Shown: in pieces, positions 53,370 through 63,411 of the stretch
How the letters are laid out: every line of letters starts with the position of its first letter
Numbering within the stretch: position 1 is the stretch's first letter
Origin: Auricularia sp. M13
Lineage: Eukaryota; Basidiomycota; Agaricomycetes; Auriculariales; Auriculariaceae
Assembly: GCA_037042915.1 (NCBI GenBank)
Contig: CM073193.1
Location: 5,828,001-5,892,000 of the forward strand
Length of the DNA: 64,000 nucleotides
Reading direction: 5' to 3'
The notes under the pieces: model-generated
Seen by the model: the letters and a program-made list of their open reading frames with translations, nothing else
Databases searched by the model: none
What the model was told of the DNA's origin: nothing
Translations under genes and position numbers: made by a program

Positions 53370-55378
53370 TCAAAGTTCTGTGTCAAGGACCGGTCCATGA
53401 CTGTAATTGTCCGTCGGTGGCTCGGCTTTCTTCTGGGTCTTGGGCGCTCGCTTTGTTTCTCCCTTCGCCTTCGATTTCTTGCCATTGCCCTTAGCCTTGA
53501 CAGGCTTTGCCTCTGCGGTGGCTTCGGGCGATGAAGAGGGACCTGCGACGGCTGAAGCTCCACCAGTAGTGCGACCTGCACACGGATGAGCCAGAGGCTG
53601 GCTCGTCCCTGACTCTACCGCCCTTGCACCGGCGTTTGCAGACTGGTGCGCGCGCTCGAGTGCGGGATACGGACCAGGTCTTGCCCCTGCTGCAGTAGGT
53701 GGGCGCGCGCTCACCGTCGCCGCCCGCGCCTCATGTAAAATTGTCGTCGCGCCACCCTGGGCGCGCGACTCGGGCCAAACGCTGCTGCCCGCTGGCAAGC
53801 AAAGCATGGGCAACGCTGTTGTCTCGTTCTGCTTGGGTGTCCCTGCGGAGCTGGATCCAGGCTGCACTCCGTGGTGACGACTGGAGGTAGGCCCTGACGT
53901 TGGTCTCGTCGAAGTGCCGCCCGCAGAGGGCGTCCCAGCCGTTACAGGACGTGGCACGTCCGAGTATGCGCTGCGCTCAGCACGCAATTCTGGGCGAATT
54001 CCGCCACCGGGCGGCAGACAGAGCGATGGCACCGGTGTAGCGTCTTCGCTGTCGCTGTCAGGACCGAACAGCGACTCCTCGCCGTTGAGCTCCTGCTCGT
54101 GGACTTGGCACGGGCCGGAGGTTTTTCTGTCTGGCAATGACTGTGGAAGTTCATGCGACTCGCGTGTTGGTATATTGGTGTTGTGAAATTGGACATGACG
54201 TCCAATCGTGTTGCTCGTGCTCAATTCCGCGGCGGCGAGCATCGAACTCGTCTGCCACACATCTACGAGTCACAGTGAGTGCACATTCCGCGCGTATAGA
54301 AGGCAGAGCACTGACCGTGTGTAGCAGCGCGTTTGGAAGAGGGCTGCGCCTCCGGTTCGGCTCGTCTGCGCTTCAGGACCTCCAAGCGCTTGAAGATTGA
54401 GGGAGCAAGTACGCGCGCGAAGCGGTTATGCCGTAGCAGCGCCGCCTCCATCGTAGCAGCGAGCTCAGGCGTCATCGGAGGAAGTAATGTGACTACCGAG
54501 CTCTGACATGGGCGCACAGGTCCCTCGTGCGAGTGCCCAGCGTTTGTGATAGGCGAGCGCTGACTGTTCGATGCAGGCTGAGGGAAAGACTGTGTCGGTG
54601 TAGGAGACGAAGCTAGCCTGCGCCCTGCTATTGGGCGGGACGCTGACACCGTGCCCGCTGTCGCGGTCAGTGCCGTCCCTGGAGCAGCCGATTCTGGCGC
54701 CTGCATTCCTGTTGCCGCCGGGGACACGGGTGTTTGCGGTGGCTTACGGCCAGCGATCGGCCGTCCTGGATGCGCAACAGGCAAGGATGCAGGTGTCGTG
54801 GCCGGTGTAGATGGGGCCGGATACAGCGAGGCGTTGGACGAGGTTGTCGCCCTTGACGCCGAATGCGATCGCGAATGCGCGCCCCGCAGGGTCTGCTTCA
54901 AAAGCGTATTCTCTGCTCGAGCTCTCGCCGCGGGCGGTGGTGGTGTTGGCACCAGTGGCGTTGCCGGAGGGAGTGCCAACGCCGATGGTGGCGCGGTATG
55001 TAGCGGGGATGGCGACGCCGTGAACGCGGGGCCCGGTGCTTGCTGCCTCCATGCCTGCGTCGACGCGGTGTCAGCGAGAGGTCGAGGTTGAAAGCCCGCG
55101 AGCGGCAGTTCGGGGAAGTGTGCGGCACTCGTGGTTGTCGTGGCCGGCGTCGGACGCGTTGTGTGGCTCGCGTAGGCTGGCAGTTGTGGCGCCCATACCT
55201 CGACAGGCATTGACTGCTGCACAGTGTCATTCGCGTCGGTTTGGTCTCCGAATATCATATTGAAGAATTCGACGTCCTCCCCCAAGCCAGCGGAGACGTC
55301 AGGCCCGCCGTACTGCTCGAAGCTGAACGAATCCTCCATGGCGAACACTTCGCGATCCGCAAACGGCGCGAGATTCAT
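53370..55378 (-). CDS. Pro/Ser/Thr-rich unknown protein, C-terminus replaced by transposon
   Basis: ATG 55378 (MNLAPFADREVFAMEDSFSF). The first exon runs to about 54318 and is long and disordered (Ala/Pro/Thr/Ser-rich; SRPIAGRRLASSPT), ending with a helical basic piece (HNRFARVLAPSIFKRLEVLK). A 58-bp intron (GTCAGTGC...ACTCGTAG) leads to exon 2 from about 54260 (WQTSSMLAAAELSTSN, GEESLFGPDSDSEDA, basic KAKGNGKKSKAKGETKR). The last eleven residues (YSHGPVLDTEL) and the stop at 53372-53370 are encoded by the transposon's terminal repeat. Beyond the transposon the original frame continues for about 18 codons to TAG at 47841-47839. Function unknown; nuclear regulatory protein is a guess. It diverges from the C2HC gene with 264 bp between start codons. 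Confidence 0.6.
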
Positions 55379-55642
55379 CTGTGCGAGTTGTAAAGGGTTG
55401 CGCGGTGATGGTGGTGGTGGTTGGAGCGATGTTGAGAGTCGGAGTTAGGAAAATCAGGGAGGGCAGCGTGGTTGTTCTTGTGACGCGTTTTCAGAGTCCG
55501 CCTTTCGGCCTCGGGGTGGTCCTTGGGGACCGTTTATATGATCGTACTTTCGAAAATCTCTTCGTTTTAGGATTCACCGAAGGCTTCAAGTTTGGCACAC
55601 CGACTCACGCGATGCGACGAGTCACACTTTACACCACTGTCG
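55379..55642. promoter_or_regulatory. Shared upstream region of two divergent genes
   Basis: 264 bp between two start codons facing away from each other. It includes a TTTATATGAT element at about 55531-55540. Bidirectional control is inferred from spacing only. Confidence 0.35.
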
Positions 55643-56179
55643 ATGACAAAACTGTTTACACACATCGCTTATCACCCAGCCTACCTCCCCTGCGGCTCTT
55701 ATCTCCCCAAGAAAGACTACCTCACCAAGGAGCTTCACCGTGACGTCCTCTGCGATTACTGCCATGGCCGTCTCTGTCTCCCGCATTACCTCACCAAGGA
55801 GGTGTCGAAAGCAAGGATGTTGACGCATCTCGAGGCCTGCAGGGATCGCGAGGCACGGCTTGTGGAAATATTGAAACGCGATGGATTCGTTCGGCATGCG
55901 GCATTTCATTCGTGGAACGACAAGTGCCACACGGTCCGCGCACTCCGCGATAGAAGTCGAGAGCTATGGGACGGACATGCAAACAGCTCTGAAGACGAGG
56001 ATGAGGAGGCCCGGCACCTCGACGTTGTCTGCAGCGCGTGCCGCAAGATTGTCTCTCTGGCGGCCCCATATCCGACTTTCTGTGATCAGCTGCAGGAGCA
56101 TTTGGACAAGAAATGCTCTGCCAGTGGAAGTGCCAACGCAACCTCAGTCAACGCGGAGTGGGTCTCGTTCAGTACTTAA
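55643..56179 (+). CDS. Small protein with two C2HC-type zinc fingers
   Basis: A single exon of 178 codons from ATG 55643 (MTKLFTHIAYHPAYLPCG). Two fingers of the same plan are visible: VLCDYCHGRLCLPHYL...MLTHLEAC (C-X2-C...H-X3-C) and VVCSACRKIVSLAAPYPTFC...LQEHLDKKC (C-X2-C...H-X3-C), separated by a linker with FHSWNDKCHTVRALRD and an acidic SSEDEDEEA stretch. C2HC fingers of this sort bind nucleic acid or protein; no specific family is recognised. The stop at 56177-56179 lies only 16 bp before the LTR at 56196, so the 3' untranslated region and polyadenylation signal must be LTR-derived. Confidence 0.6.
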   Translation: MTKLFTHIAYHPAYLPCGSYLPKKDYLTKELHRDVLCDYCHGRLCLPHYLTKEVSKARMLTHLEACRDREARLVEILKRDGFVRHAAFHSWNDKCHTVRALRDRSRELWDGHANSSEDEDEEARHLDVVCSACRKIVSLAAPYPTFCDQLQEHLDKKCSASGSANATSVNAEWVSFST

Positions 56180-56195
56180 TATTTCGCGTATCACG

Positions 56196-56675
56196 TGTCA
56201 CGGTGACTGCTATATCACTCTCCGAGACGACGCTCGAGGGGAAGGGATGAGTGGGGAGAGGGAGGCGCGGATAAGCGGTATGATAGACCAGACCAAACCT
56301 AAGGTACAAGAGGGGCGACGGCCCAGATATATATACTACGGAAGCAAGGCCGAGGGGGCCCGCGGACCAATTGCGCCACCGACCGGTTGCCACGCGGGCG
56401 CCACAGATCAGGCCGAAAGAGACCGCCGGGGCGTCGTCGGCGAGACAGGAAACCCGGGATAAATAGAGCCCAACCAAACCAGAAACATCCCGTCGTATTA
56501 CCCTTCTCCTGGGAAGAGACCGAGGTACTCGCCGAGCGGAGAGACCGCTGGGACGCGCCGACGAAAGGGCCGCGGGGCCGGGCACAAGGAGTTTGGGCGC
56601 CCGGACAAGGTGCGAGGGCCACGGGACGGCGAAATGAAACAGCGGGGGAGGAGGGACCCGACGAAGACCGCAACA
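56196..56675 (+). repeat. 480-bp LTR, copy 1
   Basis: Begins TGTCACGGTGACTGC and ends ACCGCAACA. It is followed by 11 bp (TAACCCCCCTT) identical to those after copy 2. No target duplication matches the far flank. Confidence 0.85.
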
Positions 56676-56686
56676 TAACCCCCCTT

Positions 56687-57166
56687 TGTCACGGTGACTG
56701 CTATATCACTCTCCGAGACGACGCCCGAGGAGAAGGGATGAGTGGGGAGAGGGAGGCGCGGATAAGCGGTATGATAGACCAGACCAAACCTAAGGTACAA
56801 GAGGGGCGACGGCCCATGTATATATACTACGGAAGCAAGGCCGAGGGGCCCCGCGGACCAATTGCGCCACCGACCGGTTGTCACGCGGGCGCCACAGATC
56901 AGGCCGAAAGAGACCGCCGGGGCGTCGTCGGCGAGACAGAAAACCCGGGATAAATAGAGCCCAACCAAACCAGAAACATCCCGTCATATTACCATTCTCC
57001 TGGGAAGAGACCGAGGTGCTCGCCGAGCGGAGAGACCGCTTGGACGCGCCGACGAAAGGGCCGCGGGGCCGGGCGCAAGGAGTTTGGGCGCCCGGCCGAG
57101 GTGCGAGGGCCACGGGACGGCGAAATGAAACAGCGGGGGAGGAGGGACTCGACGAAGACCGCAACA
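56687..57166 (+). repeat. 480-bp LTR, copy 2 (5' LTR of the element)
   Basis: Same ends and length as copy 1, about 97% identical to it. Carries private changes such as CCCATGTATATATAC in the TATA-like region and GACTCGACG near its end. Confidence 0.85.
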
Positions 57167-57391
57167 TAACCCCCCTTCTAGCCGTCCAGTGGCCGAGGGG
57201 GAATGGCCAGGGGAGGTGCGGGTTAGATCGGGCGTGGGGAGACGGACCATAGCGTGGCCGGGCCGAGCTCCATCCGTCGCGGGATCAAACTCTAAGCGTC
57301 AGATGCCGCGAAAGGCTCGGCTGCCGCCGTACACGAACCGCGGTACTTCTCGCTCTTCGCCTCCCCGCTTCCCGTCACCGTCCGATATCCT

Positions 57392-58653
57392 ATGACGCCC
57401 ACCGCCGCCGACGGACTGACTGCGAAGCCTCTCGGCGAACTTCGGGACCTCAGGGAGCGGGTGTTCGCGCTGCATGCCTCCATCCAGCGCCAACTGGACT
57501 TCGGGAACTACGCCGCGGACGCGGAGGAGGAGAAGGCGCGTACGGTGCTTGCGTCTGCGGGCCAGCGGTTGGAGGCCATTGACGCCGAGGTGCGCCTGAC
57601 GCAACGCCGCGACCCGCAATCTGGAGACGGCGGCGTCTCTCCTCGGCATGACAGCAGCCTCGCTCCCCGTAGTGCCGAAGGTGGAAGGGGTTCGCTGCAC
57701 GGGAACGACCTCCTCGACCACGAAGGGCAAGGGCTCATCGGGAGTGGTCGCGTCTGGGTCGGCGGCCTTCGGACGTCGGCGCGCGAGGGACCGGCGACGA
57801 GGAGAAGGACGCGGTCGGGCCTCCTTTTAACACGGTACGTCTTGGTCAAAGGTCCTCTTGCTCCGGGGTGTATCCTGCGCTGACATCTTTCGTCCGAGTC
57901 CAGCCTTGTGAGCAGTGCGAGCGCTCCGGCCGGCCGTGTTTTAGACAAGTGTCCGGGTCGGCGACTGCCTGTGCTCGGTGCCACCGGACCCGCGTGGGGT
58001 GTTCTCACAGCGTCGGCCGGTCGGGCACATCGCGCAAGAGGGTGCGACAGGACGCTGACGTGGACGGCGATGACGGGGACGATCCGGACCAGGACGACGT
58101 GGTGGACACCGTCGGCGCGTCCGTGGCGCGGTCGCGCACACGCCGAAGGCTTCGGTCGCCGGGGACAGCCACCATGGCCGACCTCGAGGTCCTGGGCGAC
58201 CGCATCGTCCAGGGGTTCCAGCTGTCCGTCTCGGCGTTGAGGCGCGACCTTCGCAAGTGGACGCAGGAGCTCGTCGATGACCGGCGTGCCCATAAGACGG
58301 TGCGCCTCGTGTCGCCGGGCGGGAGCGAGCGCGATACCGACTCCAATGACGGCCGAGCGGTGGAGGACGAGGCGAGGAGGTCGCCCACCGACGCGCCGAC
58401 TTCCCCTGGCGCCGCGGGCGTGGAGGCGGAGGCGCCGGCGGGTCCTGTCGGCGTGCTTGCTGACTTCGGCGCCGACCTGGCCCTTCTTGGCGTGGTAGTG
58501 CCGGGGGATGTGCGTCCGATACCCAGCTTTGCGTCGCTGGAGGCGTCTGGGTCCGGGTCCGGATTCCTGCCACGCGTCCAACGGTCCGAGGGTCGGGATG
58601 CGTCCGTGATAGGGGAGAAGTCGGTCGATGCGGGCCAACCCATGGAGGAGTAA
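57392..58653 (+). CDS. Zn2Cys6-cluster protein of the LTR element
   Basis: ATG 57392 opens MTPTAADGLTAKPLGELRD with a helical stretch (LHASIQRQLDFGNYAADAEE). Around 57600-57660 the protein-like reading moves to another frame (PVVPKVEGVRCTGTTSSTTK) and then at about 57868 to a third, so either two introns or frameshifts are present; I could not place splice sites exactly. The third part has a classical binuclear cluster, C-X2-C-X6-C-X10-C-X2-C-X6-C (CEQCERSGRPC, CARCHRTRVGC), an acidic run (VDGDDGDDPDQDD), a helix (LGDRIVQGFQLSVSALRRDL) and a low-complexity tail ending AGQPMEE (stop 58651-58653). Such clusters bind DNA in fungal transcription factors, but here the gene lies inside an LTR element and may serve as a Gag-like or targeting protein. 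Confidence 0.55.
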
Positions 58654-58949
58654 GACCGTGTCCGGGTATGATTCGGGTAGTGGTGTGGAGGCTCGTAAAA
58701 TATGTAAATAGAGAGGCGGAAAGACGAGCATAAATACGGGGTATGAGAAACGACCGGGACCGTGACTGTGGAGAGCATCCGACCGAAGCGGCGTCCGACC
58801 GAGGTAGGGTCCGATTCTGGGCACGGTCGCCGAGGGGGAGGGAACGACGGGTGGCGTCACCTGTACGCCAGTAGATATCGACAAAGAAGGGCGGTTTTGG
58901 CTTCGCAAAGCGTGCTGCTGTACAAGGCAGGGGCAACCGTCCGGAGCGT

Positions 58950-59742
58950 TCAAAGACGGTGGGCCGGGCCGGGGGACGCGATCCGCAGGACCAGGGCGTC
59001 GTCGGCGTACGTGGCACGATATTCGCGGACGTCCCAGACAAGGCACGCCGTAAGCCGAACGACCTGGAGGGCTCGTTCCGTCGTAGGCGACGTGATGAGA
59101 TGAGGGCCGAGGCGAGGTGGGAACGAGAAGACCACTAGCTCGGTGCGAGCCCGTCGGCCTCGGTCATTGCGCACGACGGTCGGGAGTACCCAGTAACGCG
59201 AGATATCGAGCGGGAGATGTCTCGGGGCAGTGAAGCGGCCGTAGTGAGTGAAGCGGTCTAGCATCCAGAAGAAAGGTTGGGGAGGGGCCACGAGCATGGC
59301 GATGTCGAGCCGGGTGTCGTCCGGGTCCGGCGACCGGATACGAGCGCGAAGGGGGATGAGCCCCAGCGGAGGTGTGGCCGGGCGCGCGTCCTCAAGCTCG
59401 GACGACTCGTCGGCGGCGAGAGGTGACTCGCCGGTGCTGATGGGTGATTCGCCGAACAGCTCTTGGGATCCGTCGCCAAAGTCCTCGCCGAGGTCCATGT
59501 CCGCATCCTGGTCCAGGTTCTGTGCGGCGCCTGGGTCCTCGCTCGGTTCCGGTGGTTCGGCGTGGTACTCCTCCACGAGTTCGGTTCCGTCCAGGTCGGC
59601 GGCCAGTTGCCAGCTAGCGTCCTCGGGGGGGAAGCCCATCCATTGAACGAGATACTGGGGAACTCCTTGGTGTACGCGGTGATCCAGGACTGCCGCCGGT
59701 ATGTATTGAGGGTTAACTATGGTCTCGTCGTACTGGGACATT
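58950..59742 (-). CDS. Chromodomain protein, antisense in the LTR element
   Basis: ATG 59742 (MSQYDETIVNPQYIPAAVLD) begins a chromodomain within the first 60 residues: YIPAAVLDHRVHQGVPQYLV, QWMGFPPEDASWQLAADL, ELVEEYH. The aromatic cage positions (Tyr, Trp, Phe/Trp) are present, so binding to methylated histone H3 is plausible. An acidic linker (DADMDLGEDFGDG, ESSELEDARP) and an unknown C-terminal part (FFWMLDRFTHYGRFTAPRHL, TELVVFSFPPRLGPHL, stop 58952-58950) follow, about 263 residues. In chromoviruses a chromodomain sits at the end of integrase and guides insertion; here it is free-standing and on the opposite strand. Single uninterrupted frame, so probably expressed or recently so. Confidence 0.7.
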
Positions 59743-60415
59743 TTATGAGCGTTCGGTCCGAACAAAGGGGTGTGTCAGGGAAAAGGGGGAAAGAGGCGTC
59801 GGTCTGGCGGCCGATCCGGATTATATGGTGTATGTGTCGTAAGCGTTGATGCGTGGGGATGATGGGGGTCACGATCCGAGGAAGATGATGTGGATGCGCC
59901 GCGCGCCCCACGGGGGGGAACTTGCTCTCGGGATGCGCGGAGGGTGAGGTTCTGGAGAGAGGGGTCGGCCGTGGGAGGTTTAGAGGTTGACCGAGGGGTG
60001 GGGACGCGCAGCGGGCGCGTTCGGCGAGTAGGGCTTGTGGGGGGGTGGTCTCGCCGCGGATGACCGGGCTCTGATGAAGGGGAGAGATCAGGAGCCGGTG
60101 ATGGAATGAGATTTCGGATTTGACGACCGTATGGGTCTGGAGGGGTCCTCGTTGGCTGAGTGCCTGACCAGAAGGCCAGTGGGCAAGGCTCGGCGTCCGG
60201 AGGGTGGGTCCTGCAGGGTCCTGGTGGGCCGATGAGTGGGCGCGGCGGTCGCGACGGGTCCTCGTCGACGCGAGGGGTCTCCTAGCCGGTCCAAGGGGTC
60301 GGATTCCTTCCTGGACCGAGCAACGCCGACCGAACGGTTCGCCCGGATTGGAAGGGTGGTGAGTAAGGGGGTATGGGGATCTCGAGCGTCGGGAGGGAGG
60401 GTAGGTTTGGTCTTA
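59743..60415. other. GC-rich non-coding end of the LTR element
   Basis: About 670 bp with strong G bias on the plus strand and no supported frame. It presumably holds the promoter of the antisense chromodomain gene. Confidence 0.4.
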
Positions 60416-60895
60416 TGTCACGGTGACTGCTATATCACTCTCCGAGACGACGCTCGAGGGGAAGGGATGAGTGGGGAGAGGGAGGCGCGGATAAGCGGTA
60501 TGATAGACCAGACCAAACCTAAGGTACAAGAGGGGCGACGGCCCAGATATATATACTACGGAAGCAAGGCCGAGGGGGCCCGCGGACCAATTGCGCCACC
60601 GACCGGTTGCCACGCGGGCGCCACAGATCAGGCCGAAAGAGACCGCCGGGGCGTCGTCGGCGAGACAGGAAACCCGGGATAAATAGAGCCCAACCAAACC
60701 AGAAACATCCCGTCGTATTACCCTTCTCCTGGGAAGAGACCGAGGTGCTCGCCGAGCGGAGAGACCGCTTGGACGCGCCGACGAAAGGGCCGCGGGGCCG
60801 GGCGCAAGGAGTTTGGGCGCCCGGCCGAGGTGCGAGGGCCACGGGACGGCGAAATGAAACAGCGGGGGAGGAGGGACCCGACGAAGACCGCAACA
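60416..60895 (+). repeat. 480-bp LTR, copy 3 (3' LTR of the element)
   Basis: A mosaic: its first two-thirds share the diagnostic bases of copy 1 (GACGCTCGAGGGG, CCCAGATATATATAC), while later positions share those of copy 2 (GAGGTGCTCG, GACCGCTTGGACG, CCCGGCCGAGG). Confidence 0.85.
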
Positions 60896-61094
60896 GCGTC
60901 TTTACTGGAGAACGAAGCCGAAAAAAAAAAAAGCAAGGAGCAAGCAAGACCGCAACATCACGCTGATTTTCCTCCTTCAGAGAGGATAGAGTGGAAGATG
61001 ACAACCGCAGATATAAGCGGTTGCGGCGCGAGTGATTCGATCTGCTATTCGCAGCTGTATTACGGTACATAAAGCCAAATCATCGGCGTCAGAC

Positions 61095-62503
61095 CTAGTA
61101 AATTTTCTTCTTCGCGAGCACCTCGTCAACCTTCTTCTGCATCTCCTTGGTCTCCTCAGGCGTGGGCAGCACGAAGTCGAACTTCCAGACGAAGACCTTT
61201 CCCCCATTGACCTCCCCGTCCTTGAAACCCTTGGCGGCCCACGACGCGGGATCCGTGTCCTCAGTGACTGGAGCGATGAGCGACGGCTGCGCTGCAAAGA
61301 TGCTGTCGTCGCCCAGGACGGGAGAGTTGCTCGGGAAGACTTGCGTGATCAGCCTTCATAGTGAAGTCAGAAAACTACTGTTACCATCTGGTGCGCGAAT
61401 ACAATAGCATACGTTTCATATCCCGGTGCTTCAATGCGGAAGTGGATATGCGTCGCGCGGTACGCATGACGGCCTGCACTCGCAACTTGTCAGTACACAA
61501 CCACCGATCAACTGACGGGCGGTCTCACCCAGAGCAGCCAGAATCTGGGCCGTCGGTCCATTTTCGGGCTGGTATAAGTAAGTCACCCCTCTTCTACACC
61601 AGGTCGGATTCGGAGCAGACGACGACGCACAAATGCAGTATACGCAGTGGGAGCAACGCCTCTGAAGGTGAACGTCCCGTCGTCCTTGGCCAGAATGCGC
61701 GCGCGATCGTCGCGGGTACCGTACTGCACATCGTATATCCCGTCTCCATCCGCTTGCCACTAACCTGCTCATCAATCTCACTGCCGCCAATGTAAGGCAG
61801 ACGGCGTACGACGTCCACGAGCGCCTTCTTGATGGGCTCTCCTTTCAAGTTCTTGACGGCGCCCTCGAAGAACAGTTTCTCGCCCTTCGTGTTGGGCGAC
61901 GCGATGCTCGAGCCTGAGGTTAAGACGGGGACGCCTTCAGTGACGTAGAACGGGCCCTCCTGCGCAACCCTCGTGCATCCCTACGCCGCAGCAATCAGTC
62001 AGTAACAGCCCAGATTCACCTCGGGGGTATTCAGAATGTACCTCGGGGCGCGCATCCCGCACGCCATTGAGCACCTCATCTATTCCGAAACTGGCGCCCA
62101 ACAGGAACACCTCATCCGCTTCGAGGATCTTGGGCGCAGTGCCGAGCTGGCGGATGAATTCACGCGCCGCGGCGTACTCGTCGGGCGTGGGACGCGCCTC
62201 CCGCAGGAATGCGTGCAGGTGCTTCACGAGGCTGTTCATGACGAACGTCGTGCGCGCGTCGACGGACAGCTGGTTCTGCACGTTGATGATGCTGTGAGAT
62301 AATGTGTGAGAGGCGGGAGAGGAGTGATTCGGTGACAGTACGCAGCTGGTCAGTCAGCGTGTAGTCGCTCAGCTCGCTGCTCTCGCGGAGAGGGACGTGC
62401 TGCAAGGGTCTCAGTTTCAGCGGAATACTCAACACCAGTCGGAGTCACAGAGGCTTACCTTGTGCTCCTTTCCGTAGATGCTCTTGGTGACTTGCTCGGC
62501 CAT
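61095..62503 (-). CDS. Intradiol ring-cleavage dioxygenase (catechol/hydroxyquinol 1,2-dioxygenase)
   Basis: ATG 62503 (MAEQVTKSIYGKEHK) to TAG 61097-61095, with about seven exons. The N-terminal dimerisation domain is seen in VMNSLVKHLHAFLREARPT and ILEADEVFLLGASFGIDEVL. The catalytic part follows: GPFYVTEGVPVLTSG, FEGAVKNLKGEPIKKALVDV, DDGTFTFRGVAPTAY, YLYQPENGPTAQILAALG, and after a 42-bp intron the His-X-His iron ligands in THIHFRIEAPGYE, then LITQVFPSNSPVLGDDSIF and a long C-terminal tail (FVLPTPEETKEMQKK). The enzyme opens catechol or hydroxyquinol rings between the hydroxyls with non-haem Fe(III), giving muconates or maleylacetate; this is a lignin-aromatic pathway step in wood-decay fungi. 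The join between exons 2 and 3 (about 62350-62300) keeps frame only with a GC donor. Confidence 0.85.
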
Positions 62504-63411
62504 TGTCTCAAATGCTGGTGTGGTAGGTTGAGTGCGTCTTGCAGAGGTTATATAGCCTACGGTACTTGCAGGATGATTCATCGAGGTCAGCACGCTCACG
62601 AGCTCTTCGCGCCCCTGAGGCAGGATTCAATGAAATTTTCGGTCGGAGCGGTGGGACGGGCTTACAATACGCGTGGATCGCAGTGGAACTGATACTCGGC
62701 AAGCTTGCGTCTTCCCCGTCGGTAGGGAGCGCAATGAAAGAGGCGCAAGCTGTATCATGGGGTTACTTCCTTGAAGAAATCTCTCAAGCAACGATACGAA
62801 CAGTGACAGCTTCACATAAATATCGCATCCCTGGTCTCCTAATCGAGCGCGGGCTCCCATGCAATCAAATCTTACATCGTCGGCGGAATGGTAGCGATGC
62901 GAATCTTCTACATTCGTTTGCAGCGCAGGGCAATAATGCGTCTGACGGCTCTCGGTCATCCAGGGTACGGCAAATTAGTGAGCTCTGTCAGCTGGAAGCC
63001 GGTGACTTACAAGATGAACAACTGTGCTGCATCAGTTGGACTTTGCAGTTCTACGAATTTCATCCCGAAGTTGCTTCTTCGCCGGCACTGCCCTCGAAAA
63101 CGATCCCCAAATAAGTAGAGATGTGAGAAAATCGGGAAGTTGAGCGTTGGATTGTCTGAATTGTGTTAGGACTGGATATGATCATGAAGACCGAAGGCAG
63201 GAAGCAGACTTTTGAAGTAATGGATAAAACCCATCTACCATGTATTTGCACGATATTCTTCTATACGCCAGCTTAGGTGCGGCAGGAGTACAAGAGTTGA
63301 GGCAGCGCAAGGTTGACTCTGCCACAATGGCAGCCCAGACGCAAAAATCGGGGAGAAGAACGCGAGTGAGCTGAGTTTGAGGACCGCGTCCGCTTTCATT
63401 CCTGTACCATC
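62504..63411. other. Intergenic, no convincing gene
   Basis: Between the divergent dioxygenase and GPN1 genes. A 191-codon frame at 62539-63114 lacks recognisable motifs and codon bias. A promoter for both neighbours must lie here. Confidence 0.4.

Larger units (their letters stand above)
47908..53403 (+). mobile_element. pogo-type (Tc1/mariner) DNA transposon, 5,496 bp
   Basis: Terminal inverted repeats CAGTCATGGACCGGTCCTTG at 47908 and their reverse complement ending at 53403 are exact for 21 bp. TA dinucleotides flank both ends (47906-47907, 53404-53405), the normal target of this superfamily. The left repeat carries an extra internal copy of ACCGGTCCTTGA. It encodes a DDE transposase and contains a nested element at 49762-52126. 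Confidence 0.9.
56687..60895 (+). mobile_element. Non-autonomous LTR element with Zn2Cys6 and antisense chromodomain genes
   Basis: Bounded by 480-bp LTRs (copy 2, 56687-57166; copy 3, 60416-60895). The internal 3.25 kb holds a plus-strand Zn2Cys6 protein frame and a minus-strand chromodomain frame. I see no protease, reverse transcriptase or integrase motif in any frame, so movement would need enzymes from elsewhere. A purine tract GGGAGGGAGGG lies at about 60391-60401, near the 3' LTR. Confidence 0.75.

Noticed and set aside
57508-59046. 512-codon minus-strand frame overlapping the Zn2Cys6 gene
   Set aside because: Pro/Arg/His-rich shadow; the zinc cluster spacing on the plus strand and the chromodomain in another minus frame are specific.
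62539-63114. 191-codon plus-strand frame
   Set aside because: No motif, mixed composition, lies in the divergent promoter region of two genes.
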